A model generated the notes under the pieces. The model was not told the origin of the DNA. It saw only the letters and a list, made by a program, of their open reading frames with translations, and ran no database searches. A stretch of 64,000 nucleotides of DNA from Bacillus sp. Marseille-Q1617. Lineage in GTDB: Bacteria; Bacillota; Bacilli; Bacillales; Bacillaceae_B. The stretch lies in NCBI RefSeq assembly GCF_903645295.1, contig NZ_CAHJXM010000002.1:100001-164000 (forward strand), given 5' to 3'. Both the position numbers and the translations under genes were made by a program. Shown piece by piece: positions 41,420-49,813 of the stretch; position 1 is the stretch's first letter; each line of letters begins with the position of its first letter.

Positions 41420-42388
41420 ATGCCCGTGAAAGAACGTACCATCCCCTGGAAAGTTCTGAAATTGCAAGCCATCCTCGAAAGGCTAGCCCCCAATTACCCC
41501 AAGGTGCCACTTCTCAAAGAAAACCTCGCTAAAAGTCTAGCTGGTTACAACGGTGAAAAGTCTTTAGATTTCCATCTTAGCTTTCTTTCTGAAAAAACCT
41601 ATTATGTTCTACACGATGTTAGATTGTCAGATGGTGAACGTTATTTTCAGATCGATACATTAATTCTAACTGACAAATTTGCATTAATAGTTGAAATTAA
41701 AAACTTAGCTGGAACAATTCATTTTGACACAGATTTCAACCAAGTCATTCAGACAAAGAATGGTATAGACTATGCACTTCCTGATCCTATACTTCAAATA
41801 CACCGACAAGGAGCACAGATGAAAGCCTGGTTAAAACGCAACAAGTTACCTTCTATCCCTATAAAAAGTGTGGTCGTCATAAGTAATCCTCACGCTATAC
41901 TCCGCACAAACGACTCCCTTCTTCATGAAAAAATAATACGCTCTGATTACCTCCTTTATAAGATAAAACAACTTGAAACACAATTCCCTGTAAGTGTCAT
42001 TTCAGATAGAGAGTTAAAAAAAATTATTAAATTCATTAAAAAAGATGATACCCCTTTGAACCAGTCTATTCTCGATCTATATAATATCGATAAAGAAGAT
42101 ATTATGACCGGTGTGTTTTGCAGTAATTGTAATCAACTATCGATGAATAGAATATATGGAACCTGGCTTTGCCCTCACTGCTATGAAAAGAAAAAAGATG
42201 CCCATCTAGATGCAATTTATCAGTATTTTTTGCTGTTTGGACAAGAAATTACAAATAGACAATTAAGAGATTTTCTTAGAATTTCCTCTCATTCACTTTC
42301 TACTAGAATCTTGAATTCTGTTGCTCCAACAACACGTGGTAAGAATAAAGACAAAGTCCACATCTTAAACCTTGATAAAAGATCATAA
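41420..42388 (+). CDS. NERD domain protein with zinc ribbon
   Basis: 322-residue protein. NERD (nuclease-related) domain about 45-160 with the restriction-fold signature: E of GEKSLDFHLSFL, QIDTLILTDKFALIVEIKN (the D...ExK core) and later QIHRQGAQMKAWL. Near residue 234 a zinc ribbon CSNCNQ...CPHC, then a C-terminal helical part (ITNRQLRDFLRISSHSLSTRIL) that could be winged-helix. NERD proteins are suspected DNA-processing enzymes; the substrate is unknown. Base composition is more AT-rich than its neighbours and it sits next to tRNA genes, which hints at acquisition. Confidence 0.85.
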   Translation: MPVKERTIPWKVLKLQAILERLAPNYPKVPLLKENLAKSLAGYNGEKSLDFHLSFLSEKTYYVLHDVRLSDGERYFQIDTLILTDKFALIVEIKNLAGTIHFDTDFNQVIQTKNGIDYALPDPILQIHRQGAQMKAWLKRNKLPSIPIKSVVVISNPHAILRTNDSLLHEKIIRSDYLLYKIKQLETQFPVSVISDRELKKIIKFIKKDDTPLNQSILDLYNIDKEDIMTGVFCSNCNQLSMNRIYGTWLCPHCYEKKKDAHLDAIYQYFLLFGQEITNRQLRDFLRISSHSLSTRILNSVAPTTRGKNKDKVHILNLDKRS

Positions 42389-42518
42389 AAAAGCACCCCT
42401 TCTCTTGGGATGCATCTACTTACTAAACGATTTTATTCCCCAGAAAATAATTTTCAACAAAATTCTACAAAAAACTATTGCCCCCTTCCTCCATACGTGA
42501 TAATATTAATTTCGTTGT

Positions 42519-42545
42519 CACGAAAGACGTCGCGAAACTTTCGTG
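42519..42545. promoter_or_regulatory. Perfect 8-bp inverted repeat before the tRNA cluster
   Basis: CACGAAAG (42519-42526) and CTTTCGTG (42538-42545), 15 bp before tRNA-Lys. It may be an operator or a 5' leader hairpin of the tRNA transcript; no clear -35/-10 pair could be assigned here. Confidence 0.5.
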
Positions 42546-42559
42546 TTGATATATATTGT

Positions 42560-42635
42560 GAGCCATTAGCTCAGTTGGTAGAGCATCTGACTTTTAATCA
42601 GAGGGTCGAAGGTTCGAGTCCTTCATGGCTCACCA
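42560..42635 (+). tRNA. tRNA-Lys (TTT)
   Basis: 76-nt cloverleaf with encoded CCA. Acceptor GAGCCAT/ATGGCTC, D arm GCTC..GAGC, anticodon loop CTTTTAA, T loop TTCGAGT. First of a four-tRNA cluster. Confidence 0.97.
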
Positions 42636-42673
42636 AAGATTTTTGCGGAAGCAAAAGATCTATCATCATGCAT

Positions 42674-42745
42674 GGCCCGTTGGTCAAGCGGTTAAGACAC
42701 CGCCCTTTCACGGCGGTAACACGGGTTCGAATCCCGTACGGGTCA
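42674..42745 (+). tRNA. tRNA-Glu (TTC)
   Basis: Acceptor GGCCCGT/ACGGGTC, anticodon stem CCGCC/GGCGG with loop CTTTCAC (anticodon TTC), T arm CGGGTTCGAATCCCG. CCA is not encoded, so it must be added by the CCA enzyme, unlike the Lys and Asp genes here. Confidence 0.96.
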
Positions 42746-42780
42746 TATCTTTATTTTTTACTAGATTCATTGTTTGGCAA

Positions 42781-42891
42781 CTTACTTTTTTGCTAAAGTA
42801 AGTTAATGACAGTTATTTTGCTAAAGCAAAGCGATTTAAGGATAAATATTTTGCTAGCGCAATTATTGAAAGTTCTTTCGCTAAAGCGAAA
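42781..42891 (+). repeat. Four short hairpins in the tRNA-Glu/tRNA-Asp spacer
   Basis: CTTACTTT-tttgct-AAAGTAAG (42781-42802), TTTGC-taaa-GCAAA (42817-42830), TTGC-tagc-GCAA (42851-42862), TTTCGC-taaa-GCGAAA (42876-42891). All include GCTA in or beside the loop. A fifth, TTTTGC-ggaa-GCAAAA (42641-42656), lies between Lys and Glu. Likely RNA hairpins of the precursor transcript. Confidence 0.7.
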
Positions 42892-42897
42892 AACTCT

Positions 42898-42974
42898 GGT
42901 CCGGTAGTTCAGTTGGTTAGAATGCCTGCCTGTCACGCAGGAGGTCGCGGGTTCGAGTCCCGTCCGGACCGCCA
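42898..42974 (+). tRNA. tRNA-Asp (GTC)
   Basis: 77-nt cloverleaf with encoded CCA. Acceptor GGTCCGG/CCGGACC, anticodon stem CCTGC/GCAGG with loop CTGTCAC, discriminator G as expected for Asp. Confidence 0.97.
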
Positions 42975-43047
42975 TTTTATTTTTTGCATAATGAATCATC
43001 TGATCTGAAACAGATGCTGTTTGATTCTATGTGGAATATACATATAT

Positions 43048-43120
43048 GGCTCAGTAGCTCAGTTGGTAGAGCAATGGACTGAAAATCCATGTGTCGGCGG
43101 TTCGATTCCGTCCTGAGCCA
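43048..43120 (+). tRNA. tRNA-Phe (GAA)
   Basis: Acceptor GGCTCAG/CTGAGCC, anticodon stem ATGGA/TCCAT with loop CTGAAAA (anticodon GAA), T loop TTCGATT. The gene ends in CA before TC, so CCA is not fully encoded. Followed by a terminator, ending the Lys-Glu-Asp-Phe cluster. Confidence 0.96.
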
Positions 43121-43125
43121 TCTTA

Positions 43126-43168
43126 CAAAAAGTACTGCGATGACTTTGACTCTCGTAGTACTTTTTTA
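43126..43168 (+). terminator. Terminator of the tRNA cluster
   Basis: AAAGTACTGCGA, loop, TCGTAGTACTTTTTT. Confidence 0.88.
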
Positions 43169-43177
43169 TTTTGTGTT

Positions 43178-43194
43178 TGTAACATGGGTGTAAC
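43178..43194 (+). promoter_or_regulatory. Candidate WalR box
   Basis: TGTAAC, five bases, TGTAAC: a perfect fit to the WalR/YycF site (two TGTWAH half-sites 5 bp apart). It is 280 bp before an M23 peptidase gene, the class of gene WalRK controls; the distance is long, so effect on that gene is uncertain. The rest of 43169-43475 is AT-rich with no gene. Confidence 0.55.
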
Positions 43195-43475
43195 AAAAAG
43201 TAACAAAATTCCACTTTTTTCTTCCTGAAGAATTTTTCTCCTCTGTAACCTTATACCTAGATATAAAAGGGATTTCAGTATGTAAATCATGAATTAGACT
43301 CATTGAATTTTCGGTTTATTATACAGTTTCATTACAATCGTGATACTTTTCCCCGTATTTCGTCGAATTATGGTAAATTGGTAAAGTACAAATTTACAAG
43401 AATATTTACTAAAATTAGGCATAATGAACGACCAACACAGTGATTTTTGCTTTTTAGTGTACAGGGGGCAAGAGA

Positions 43476-44942
43476 ATGAGGTTTGGAGAAGTATTATTAC
43501 CGAAATTAGAAAAATATAAGAGTCGCTCTTCTCAATTCATGAAGAAGGTTGCGATCACAACATTAGCACTTTCAACACTAACATTTTCATCTGTTTCTGC
43601 GGATGATTCATCTGATAAAGAGCTTAAGACCATCTATCATGTGTATGTAAACAGTCATTATGTAGGGGCTGTTACGAACCAGGATGATGTGAAGAATATG
43701 CTTGAAGATAAACTTGAGGATGCTCAAGAAGAATATAAAGACTTTCAAGTGACGTGGAATAACGACATCACATACATACCTGAAAATGTTTTTACAGCAA
43801 AGACAAATAATCAGGAAGTATTAAATAATGTTACTAAATCGATGGCTGTCGAAGCGAACGCTTATGCATTGGTTGTCGATGACAAACCGGTTGCTTATGT
43901 AAAAGATAAAGAAGCTGCTGACGAAGCGTTGAAAAAGATCAAGTTAAAATATGTTTCTGAAGACGAACTAAAAGAATTAGAAGCTCGTAAGAAGGATCCT
44001 AATTCTTCTCTACCCGCTTTAAAAGAAAATGAAACACGTTTATTGGAAGTTTCTTTTAAAGAGGATGTAGAAATGGAAAAATCTTCAGCAGATCCAAAAG
44101 AAATCCTTTCTTCAGATGAGGCTGTCAACCTTCTTCTTAAAGGAAGTCTAGAAGAGAAGAAGTATAAGGTCGAAGAAGGAGATGTACTTGGTTCTATCGC
44201 TGAGAAGCATAAATTGACGACTGCCGAGCTTTTAAAGTTAAACCCTGAACTTGATGAAGAGGGTGCCTTGAAAATCGGTTCTGACTTAAATGTCACAGTG
44301 AGTAAGCCGTTTGTTCATACGGTTGTGAAGAAAGAAGTCAATAAGATCGAGAAAATCGCCTATGAAAAACAAGTCATTGAAGATTCAACAATGAATAAGG
44401 GCGATACGAAAGTGAAGCAAGAAGGAAAAGACGGTGAGAAATCAGTTACCTTCACATCTACAGAAGTAAACGGATTTCAAACCGAGAAAAATATCAAAGA
44501 AGAAAAAGATTTGAAAGATCCTGTGAAATATATCGTTCTTAAAGGGACGAAAGAAACACCTTCACGCGGGTCAGGAAAATTTGCATGGCCGACAAATGGC
44601 GGATACATTTCTTCCAAGCAGGGACCTCGCTGGGGAAAACATCATAAAGGGATTGATATTGCCCGTCCGAGTGACAAAACGATCAAATCCGTTGACAACG
44701 GGGTTGTCGTATCTGCAGGCTGGGACGATGGCGGTTACGGGAACAAGGTTGTAATCGATCACCAAAATGGCTACAAAACTATTTACGCTCACCTGGATTC
44801 CATTTCTGTATCAGCCGGTCAAACAGTTGGCAGAGGCGAAAAAATCGGAATCATGGGAACTACCGGAGAATCAACCGGAGTTCACTTACACATCGAAGTA
44901 TACAAAAATGGATCCCTTATCAATCCATTGGATGTACTATAA
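43476..44942 (+). CDS. Peptidoglycan DD-metalloendopeptidase, M23 family, with LysM and G5
   Basis: 488-residue secreted cell-wall hydrolase. N-terminal cationic stretch, signal segment MKKVAITTLALSTLTFSSVSA (residues 22-42), a repeat-like region, LysM (YKVEEGDVLGSIAEKHKLT...LNPEL), G5 domain (IEKIAYEKQVIEDSTMNKG...GEKSVTF), and C-terminal M23 (HHKGIDIARP with the metal-binding His/Asp; GVHLHIEVYKNG with HLH). It likely cuts cross-link peptides during wall growth. A WalR-type site lies upstream and walRK itself follows, which fits control by that system. Confidence 0.92.
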   Translation: MRFGEVLLPKLEKYKSRSSQFMKKVAITTLALSTLTFSSVSADDSSDKELKTIYHVYVNSHYVGAVTNQDDVKNMLEDKLEDAQEEYKDFQVTWNNDITYIPENVFTAKTNNQEVLNNVTKSMAVEANAYALVVDDKPVAYVKDKEAADEALKKIKLKYVSEDELKELEARKKDPNSSLPALKENETRLLEVSFKEDVEMEKSSADPKEILSSDEAVNLLLKGSLEEKKYKVEEGDVLGSIAEKHKLTTAELLKLNPELDEEGALKIGSDLNVTVSKPFVHTVVKKEVNKIEKIAYEKQVIEDSTMNKGDTKVKQEGKDGEKSVTFTSTEVNGFQTEKNIKEEKDLKDPVKYIVLKGTKETPSRGSGKFAWPTNGGYISSKQGPRWGKHHKGIDIARPSDKTIKSVDNGVVVSAGWDDGGYGNKVVIDHQNGYKTIYAHLDSISVSAGQTVGRGEKIGIMGTTGESTGVHLHIEVYKNGSLINPLDVL

Positions 44943-44962
44943 TAAATAAAGAAGATACAATA

Positions 44963-45000
44963 CGGGACTGACAACAACCACCAGCTGTCAGTCCCCTTTG
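44963..45000 (+). terminator. Terminator after the M23 gene
   Basis: GGGACTGACA, loop, TGTCAGTCCCCTTTTG. Confidence 0.8.
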
Positions 45001-45109
45001 TTGTATTTGGGTTTCTTTCTTTTTACTTTTAATTAGCAAAAATGAAGTGACTATGATAAAAAAATAGGTGTATATTGGCTTCTTTACATCGTACTAGGTT
45101 TTAAGCCTC

Positions 45110-45195
45110 TCCAGCTGTTGATTGGAGTGCAAGACGAAGACTCCTGCGGGAAAAGTAGCCCATGTGAGACCCCGCAGGAACGAAGTGACGAGGAG
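45110..45195 (+). repeat. Palindromic repeat A4, left half
   Basis: First ~86 bp of an A repeat (GCTGTTGATTGGAGTGC, then GTAGCCC, GTGAGACCCCGCAGG), breaking off after GACGAGGAG where the IS110 segment starts. Its missing arm is at 47023-47082. Confidence 0.9.
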
Positions 45196-45322
45196 CATTC
45201 CTGTTATAAAGTAAATTGCGTTAATATCGAAGTTTTTGCGATGTGCATAAAAAAAGCCCCCTTGGTACGATAGAGAGTGTCATGCATGACCTCGAATTAA
45301 GTACCGAAGGGAGACTTCTATT

Positions 45323-46606
45323 ATGGATTTTACACAAAATGAACGACTTAAGCAAATCAATGAACAGACACTAATTATAGGAATTGATATCGCCAAACAT
45401 AAGCATGTTGCCAGGGCGATTGATGATCGGGGAATCGACTTATCCAAGCGCTTGGTTTTCCCTAACACGTTAGAAGGATTCAAACTATTACTCGAGTGGG
45501 CTAAGCAGTTAAGCGCTCAAACATCCCGTCCCAACCTGATGATCGGTATGGAGCCCACAGGGCATTATTGGATTAATCTAGCGTATTTCTTGAAATCTCA
45601 GAGTGAAAGGCCAGTCGTGGTAAACCCGATGAAGGTGAAGAAATCAAAAGAACTGGATGATGATTCGCCCACCAAAAATGACACCAAAGATGCGAAAGTC
45701 ATCGCTCAAGTCATGCGAGCGGGTCGTTATCATGAGCCCATCTTACCTGAGGGGTTGTATGCCGAGTTACGTGAAGGAGTCAAACTCTATGACATCATCC
45801 AAGAGGATTTGTCATCCATTAAAGCTCAAATTCATAATGCGCTGGATCGCTATTTCCCTGAATTCTTAACTGTATTTAAAAAGTGGGATGGGAAAACAGC
45901 TTTATATTTATTGAAGTGTGGATATCTTCCAGATGATATTCAACAGAAAACAGAAGATGAACTTCTAAAAGAAGTGAAAACTAAAGTAACTAAAAATATT
46001 GGGATAGCGCGTATGCGCCATCTGAAAAAGGCAGCTGCCTCCAGTATTGGACTGACCGTAGGTCTTCGAATGGCTCGTGAAGAACTTCGCTATCTTGTCG
46101 ATCAGTATGAATTATTAAACGGTCGTCTAGAAGCCCTTAAGGGAGAACTTGAAGAGCTTGTTCGAATGGTTCCTGGGGCCGATAGTATGATGGCTATAAA
46201 AGGCGTCGGGCCTATGACAGTTGTTGGCTTCTTTGCCGAGATTGGTGACCTTTCAAACTATAGAGATCCACGACAAATTATCAAATTAGCAGGACTCAAT
46301 CTGATGATAAACCAATCCGGCAAGCATAAAGGGCAGACGACCATCACCAAACGAGGGCGGCGGAGATTACGTACAATTTTATATCAAGTCGCTCGCCCAT
46401 TAGCCTTTCATAATAAAGGGTTTAAGGCCCTGCACAATTACTACAAACACCGTAGAAACAATCCTCTAAAGGGGAAACAATCTTATGTCGCTTTAGGTCG
46501 TAAACTGATTAAAATTCTATTTGTGATGGGGACACGGAAGTGTGCCTTTAGTGAAGAACGCATGCTTCGTGATATCCCGCATATTACTGATGTGCAGGCT
46601 GCTTAA
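45323..46606 (+). CDS. IS110-family transposase (DEDD recombinase)
   Basis: 427-residue IS110-type recombinase. N-terminal RuvC-like DEDD domain: IGIDIAKHKHV, MEPTGHYW, NPMKVKKSKELDDDSPTKNDTKDAKVIA; C-terminal Tnp domain with IKGVGPMTVVGFFAEIGDLSNYRDPRQIIKLAGLN and the serine-bearing INQSGKHKGQTTITKRGRRRLR. Relatives are guided by a bridge RNA made from the element's own non-coding end. Full length and apparently intact. GAAGGGAG precedes ATG. Confidence 0.95.
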   Translation: MDFTQNERLKQINEQTLIIGIDIAKHKHVARAIDDRGIDLSKRLVFPNTLEGFKLLLEWAKQLSAQTSRPNLMIGMEPTGHYWINLAYFLKSQSERPVVVNPMKVKKSKELDDDSPTKNDTKDAKVIAQVMRAGRYHEPILPEGLYAELREGVKLYDIIQEDLSSIKAQIHNALDRYFPEFLTVFKKWDGKTALYLLKCGYLPDDIQQKTEDELLKEVKTKVTKNIGIARMRHLKKAAASSIGLTVGLRMAREELRYLVDQYELLNGRLEALKGELEELVRMVPGADSMMAIKGVGPMTVVGFFAEIGDLSNYRDPRQIIKLAGLNLMINQSGKHKGQTTITKRGRRRLRTILYQVARPLAFHNKGFKALHNYYKHRRNNPLKGKQSYVALGRKLIKILFVMGTRKCAFSEERMLRDIPHITDVQAA

Positions 46607-46645
46607 TACGTAATAGGTTATAGTTTCACATTATACTCTGTTTTT

Positions 46646-46835
46646 TAACGAATTTTTTTGTAAATCAAAAGAAGCACGGATAAGCCGGTCAACATTCCGA
46701 GCATTAGGGCATAGACCCACCCGAGGAGCATATCCGGCATCCACACATGGTCAGGTCGAACGAAGGAATTTGCGCGCATAGACGCCGAGAGAAATGGGAG
46801 GGTCCACCACCATGTCGCTTGTGGAGATCCAAAGG
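46646..46835 (-). pseudogene. C-terminal remnant of a membrane protein
   Basis: Minus-strand frame of about 62 codons with no start, reading SPQATWWWTLPFLSASM, then PDHVWMPDMLLGWVYALML and ending LLLIYKKIR before TAA. One clear TM helix followed by a basic tail, like the end of an integral membrane protein. The frame is closed upstream by TAA. I do not recognise the parent. It lies between the transposase gene and the right half of repeat A4. Confidence 0.5.
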
Positions 46836-47022
46836 TGCGATCATATTATTTAGTACCTTTTATTGGAAATAACCCTTTCCAGTCTATTTAAGTGCCAAGT
46901 ATGTTTCCAGATATATTTAAATCTGGGTGTATCTGTTTGACCATGTCATGTATCTTCTTTTGAACACTTAAGAAATCCAGAGAAAAACAAAGGTATTTTA
47001 AGTAACCTGTCATTATCGTGAG

Positions 47023-47082
47023 GGAGGCTCACGGGCTACCCGCGGAAAGCGAAGTCTTGCACGTAAATCAACAGCGGCGTAA
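47023..47082 (+). repeat. Palindromic repeat A4, right half
   Basis: GGAGGCTCAC, GGGCTACCCGCGG, GTCTTGCAC and AATCAACAGC. The last pairs exactly with GCTGTTGATT and GGGCTAC with GTAGCCC of the left half 1.8 kb away, showing both belonged to one repeat. Confidence 0.88.
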
Positions 47083-47266
47083 AAAAGCATATATGCAATC
47101 AACCAGTCTTTGTAATGAAAAACCTTGGTAAAAAAGACATGAAATCAACCAAACATAGAGTAAAAGATGAATTAAGACGCAGAAAGTGATAAATTTAAAG
47201 GAAGAATCCTATACTAAGCAAAATTACTTCAAGACCGAATTTAATTGTCAAAGGAGATCAATTGAT

Positions 47267-47977
47267 ATGGATAAAAAGATTCTAGTTGTTGACGATGAAA
47301 AGCCGATTGCGGATATTTTACAGTTTAATTTAAAGAAGGAAGGCTATGAGGTTCATTGTGCTTATGACGGCGATGAGGCTGTGAAGATGGCGGAGGAAGT
47401 GAAGCCTGACTTGGTTCTTCTGGATATCATGCTTCCGAATCGTGACGGGATGGAAGTGTGCCGTGAGATTCGTAAGAAATATGAGATGCCGATCATCATG
47501 CTGACGGCGAAAGACTCGGAGATCGATAAGGTGCTGGGACTTGAGCTGGGTGCGGATGATTATGTGACGAAGCCGTTCAGTACGCGTGAATTGATCGCGA
47601 GGGTGAAAGCGAACCTTAGACGTCATCAGGCAGGGGCTGCGCAGGCAAGTGACGAGGATGAAAATAATGAGATCACGGTTGGTTCGTTGACGATTCATCC
47701 GGATGCGTATGTTGTGTCCAAACGCGGAGAAACGATTGAACTGACACACCGTGAGTTTGAGCTTCTTCATTATCTGGCGAAGCATATTGGACAGGTCATG
47801 ACCCGTGAGCACCTTCTTCAGACGGTGTGGGGGTATGATTACTACGGTGATGTCCGTACGGTAGACGTAACGGTCAGACGTCTTCGTGAAAAAATTGAGG
47901 ATAATCCCAGCCACCCTACTTGGATCGTAACACGTAGAGGAGTCGGTTATTACTTGCGAAATCCTGAACAGGAGTAA
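47267..47977 (+). CDS. walR: Essential response regulator WalR
   Basis: 236-residue OmpR/PhoB-type regulator (YycF) of cell-wall homeostasis. Receiver domain [19 protein letters not shown] with phospho-Asp in [13 protein letters not shown] (residue 53) and Lys in [11 protein letters not shown]; winged helix C terminus with [19 protein letters not shown] 47267 has AAGGAGA eleven bases upstream. First gene of walRKHIJ; the IS110/repeat junction lies under 250 bp before it. Confidence 0.98.
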   Translation: MDKKILVVDDEKPIADILQFNLKKEGYEVHCAYDGDEAVKMAEEVKPDLVLLDIMLPNRDGMEVCREIRKKYEMPIIMLTAKDSEIDKVLGLELGADDYVTKPFSTRELIARVKANLRRHQAGAAQASDEDENNEITVGSLTIHPDAYVVSKRGETIELTHREFELLHYLAKHIGQVMTREHLLQTVWGYDYYGDVRTVDVTVRRLREKIEDNPSHPTWIVTRRGVGYYLRNPEQE

Positions 47978-47983
47978 GGTTGA

Positions 47984-49813
47984 ATGAAGAAAGTTGGTTT
48001 AACGCGTTCGATCCATCTTAAATTTGTCATGATTTATGTGCTCCTGATTCTTTTGGCAATGCAGATCATCGGGGTTTATTTTGTCAGGGAATTGGAGCAT
48101 AAGCTGGTTGATAACTTTCAAACCAGCATAAAAAGCAGGGTGGATCTACTTGAATATTCGGTCAGGGAAGAGATGGTCAAGGATCGTGCCGAGGATGATC
48201 CCACGAAAGAAAGTGAAATTAAGAATCTATTAGAAGACAGTGATGAGCCAACATCCGATATTTATGAAATTCGCGTAGTGGATGATCGGAGCAGGATCGT
48301 AGGCACCTCTGACGAAAACAACCAGGCGCTGGTTGGGCGCCCGACGAATGAGATTTCGGTTAAACGGGTACTCGCCGGCGGAGGCACTTATGATAACATT
48401 TTTATTGATGAAAAAACCGGAGACCGGGTCTGGGTCCTGACTTCGCCTATCATGACGTCTGAAGAAGTGATCGGTGCCATCTATCTGGTCGCTAAGATTG
48501 AAAATGTATATGACCAGATGAATGAAATAAATAAAATTTTCACGAATGGGACGCTGATTGCGCTCGCCATTACAGCCATATTGGGAGTCCTGCTGGCTCA
48601 GACCATCACACGTCCGATTTCGGATATGAGAAAACAGGCACTCGCGATGGCAAAAGGTAACTTCTCACGGAAAGTAAAGGTCTACGGCTATGATGAAATC
48701 GGTCAGCTTGCGATGACTTTTAATAACCTTACCAAGCGGCTGCAGGAAGCCCAGGCAACGACAGAAGGCGAAAGAAGAAAACTTTCTTCCGTTCTTTCCT
48801 ATATGACGGATGGGGTCATCGCTACGGATCGAAAGGGCAGAGTGATCCTGATCAATGATCCGGCTGTCGAAATGCTGAATGTTTCACGTGAAACAGTGCT
48901 GTCCCAGCCGATCGTAGCACTCCTCGGCCTGGATGAAGAGTATACGTTCGAAGACCTTTCGAATGAGCAGGACTCGATCATTTTGGATTACAGTACGAAG
49001 GATAAGCCATATATTTTAAGGGCCAATTTCTCGATCATTCAAAAGGAAACCGGTTTTGTTAACGGGTTGATCACGGTGCTTCATGATATTACGGAGCAGG
49101 AAAAGATCGACTTGGAGAGACGGGAATTCGTTGCGAATGTGTCCCATGAATTACGTACCCCTTTAACAACGATGCGAAGCTATTTAGAGGCATTAGCCGA
49201 AGGGGCATGGCAGGATGAAGAGATTGCGCCGCAATTTTTAAATGTGACTCAAACGGAGACGGAACGGATGATCCGCCTCGTAAACGATCTACTTCAATTA
49301 TCTAAGATGGATAGCAAAGACTACCGATTTAATAAAGATTGGGTGGACTTCATCCTATTCTTCCATCGGATCATTGACCGTTTTGAGATGACGAAGAATC
49401 TGAATGTCACGTTTGAACGCTATTTACCCGATGAGGCGATGTTTGTAGAGATTGATCAGGATAAGATTACTCAGGTATTGGATAATATCATTTCCAATGC
49501 GTTGAAGTATTCTCCTGAAGGCGGAACGATTACGTTCCATGTGAAAGAAAACAATGGGTTCATTGAAATCAGCGTCTCGGATCAGGGACTCGGTATTCCG
49601 AAAGAGAACCTTGAGAAGATTTTTGAACGATTCTACCGCGTTGATAAGGCCCGTTCAAGACAGATGGGCGGTACCGGGCTGGGGCTTGCGATCGCGAAGG
49701 AAATGATATCAGCACACGGTGGTGATGTGTGGGCAACAAGTGTAGATGGCAAAGGAACGACGATCACGTTTACACTCCCATACGATTCCGCACAAGAGGA
49801 TGATTGGTCATGA
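47984..49813 (+). CDS. walK: Sensor histidine kinase WalK
   Basis: 609-residue membrane kinase (YycG). TM1 ~10-32, extracellular Cache/PAS-like domain, TM2 ~180-203, HAMP (ITRPISDMRKQALAMAKGNFSR), PAS (VLSYMTDGVIATDRKGRVILIND), HisKA with phospho-His in FVANVSHELRTPL, and HATPase (N box ISNALKYSPEGG; GLGLAIAK). Localises to septa in B. subtilis and senses wall state. A perfect parS site lies in the PAS-encoding part. Overlaps walH by four bases. Confidence 0.98.
   Translation: MKKVGLTRSIHLKFVMIYVLLILLAMQIIGVYFVRELEHKLVDNFQTSIKSRVDLLEYSVREEMVKDRAEDDPTKESEIKNLLEDSDEPTSDIYEIRVVDDRSRIVGTSDENNQALVGRPTNEISVKRVLAGGGTYDNIFIDEKTGDRVWVLTSPIMTSEEVIGAIYLVAKIENVYDQMNEINKIFTNGTLIALAITAILGVLLAQTITRPISDMRKQALAMAKGNFSRKVKVYGYDEIGQLAMTFNNLTKRLQEAQATTEGERRKLSSVLSYMTDGVIATDRKGRVILINDPAVEMLNVSRETVLSQPIVALLGLDEEYTFEDLSNEQDSIILDYSTKDKPYILRANFSIIQKETGFVNGLITVLHDITEQEKIDLERREFVANVSHELRTPLTTMRSYLEALAEGAWQDEEIAPQFLNVTQTETERMIRLVNDLLQLSKMDSKDYRFNKDWVDFILFFHRIIDRFEMTKNLNVTFERYLPDEAMFVEIDQDKITQVLDNIISNALKYSPEGGTITFHVKENNGFIEISVSDQGLGIPKENLEKIFERFYRVDKARSRQMGGTGLGLAIAKEMISAHGGDVWATSVDGKGTTITFTLPYDSAQEDDWS
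48880..48895. other. parS site inside walK
   Basis: TGTTTCACGTGAAACA, perfect, in codons for NVSRET of WalK. Third parS copy in the window, 28 kb from the one in spo0J. Confidence 0.95.

Larger units (their letters stand above)
45196..47022 (+). mobile_element. IS110-family insertion segment
   Basis: Segment separating the two halves of repeat A4; both halves share GGAG at the break, which could be the target core. It holds a DEDD transposase (45323-46606), a 127-bp left non-coding end with a hairpin (CCCTTGGTAC with GTACCGAAGGG, around 45264-45315), and 416 bp to its right. IS110 elements lack terminal inverted repeats, so the true right end cannot be read by eye; the gene scrap at 46646-46835 suggests that the IS proper may end near 46640 and that the rest is extra DNA. 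Confidence 0.75.

Noticed and set aside
45110..47082. Reading the IS region as a larger composite transposon
   Set aside because: Only one transposase and no second IS copy; the flanks are two halves of one repeat, so a single insertion event plus possible rearrangement is simpler.
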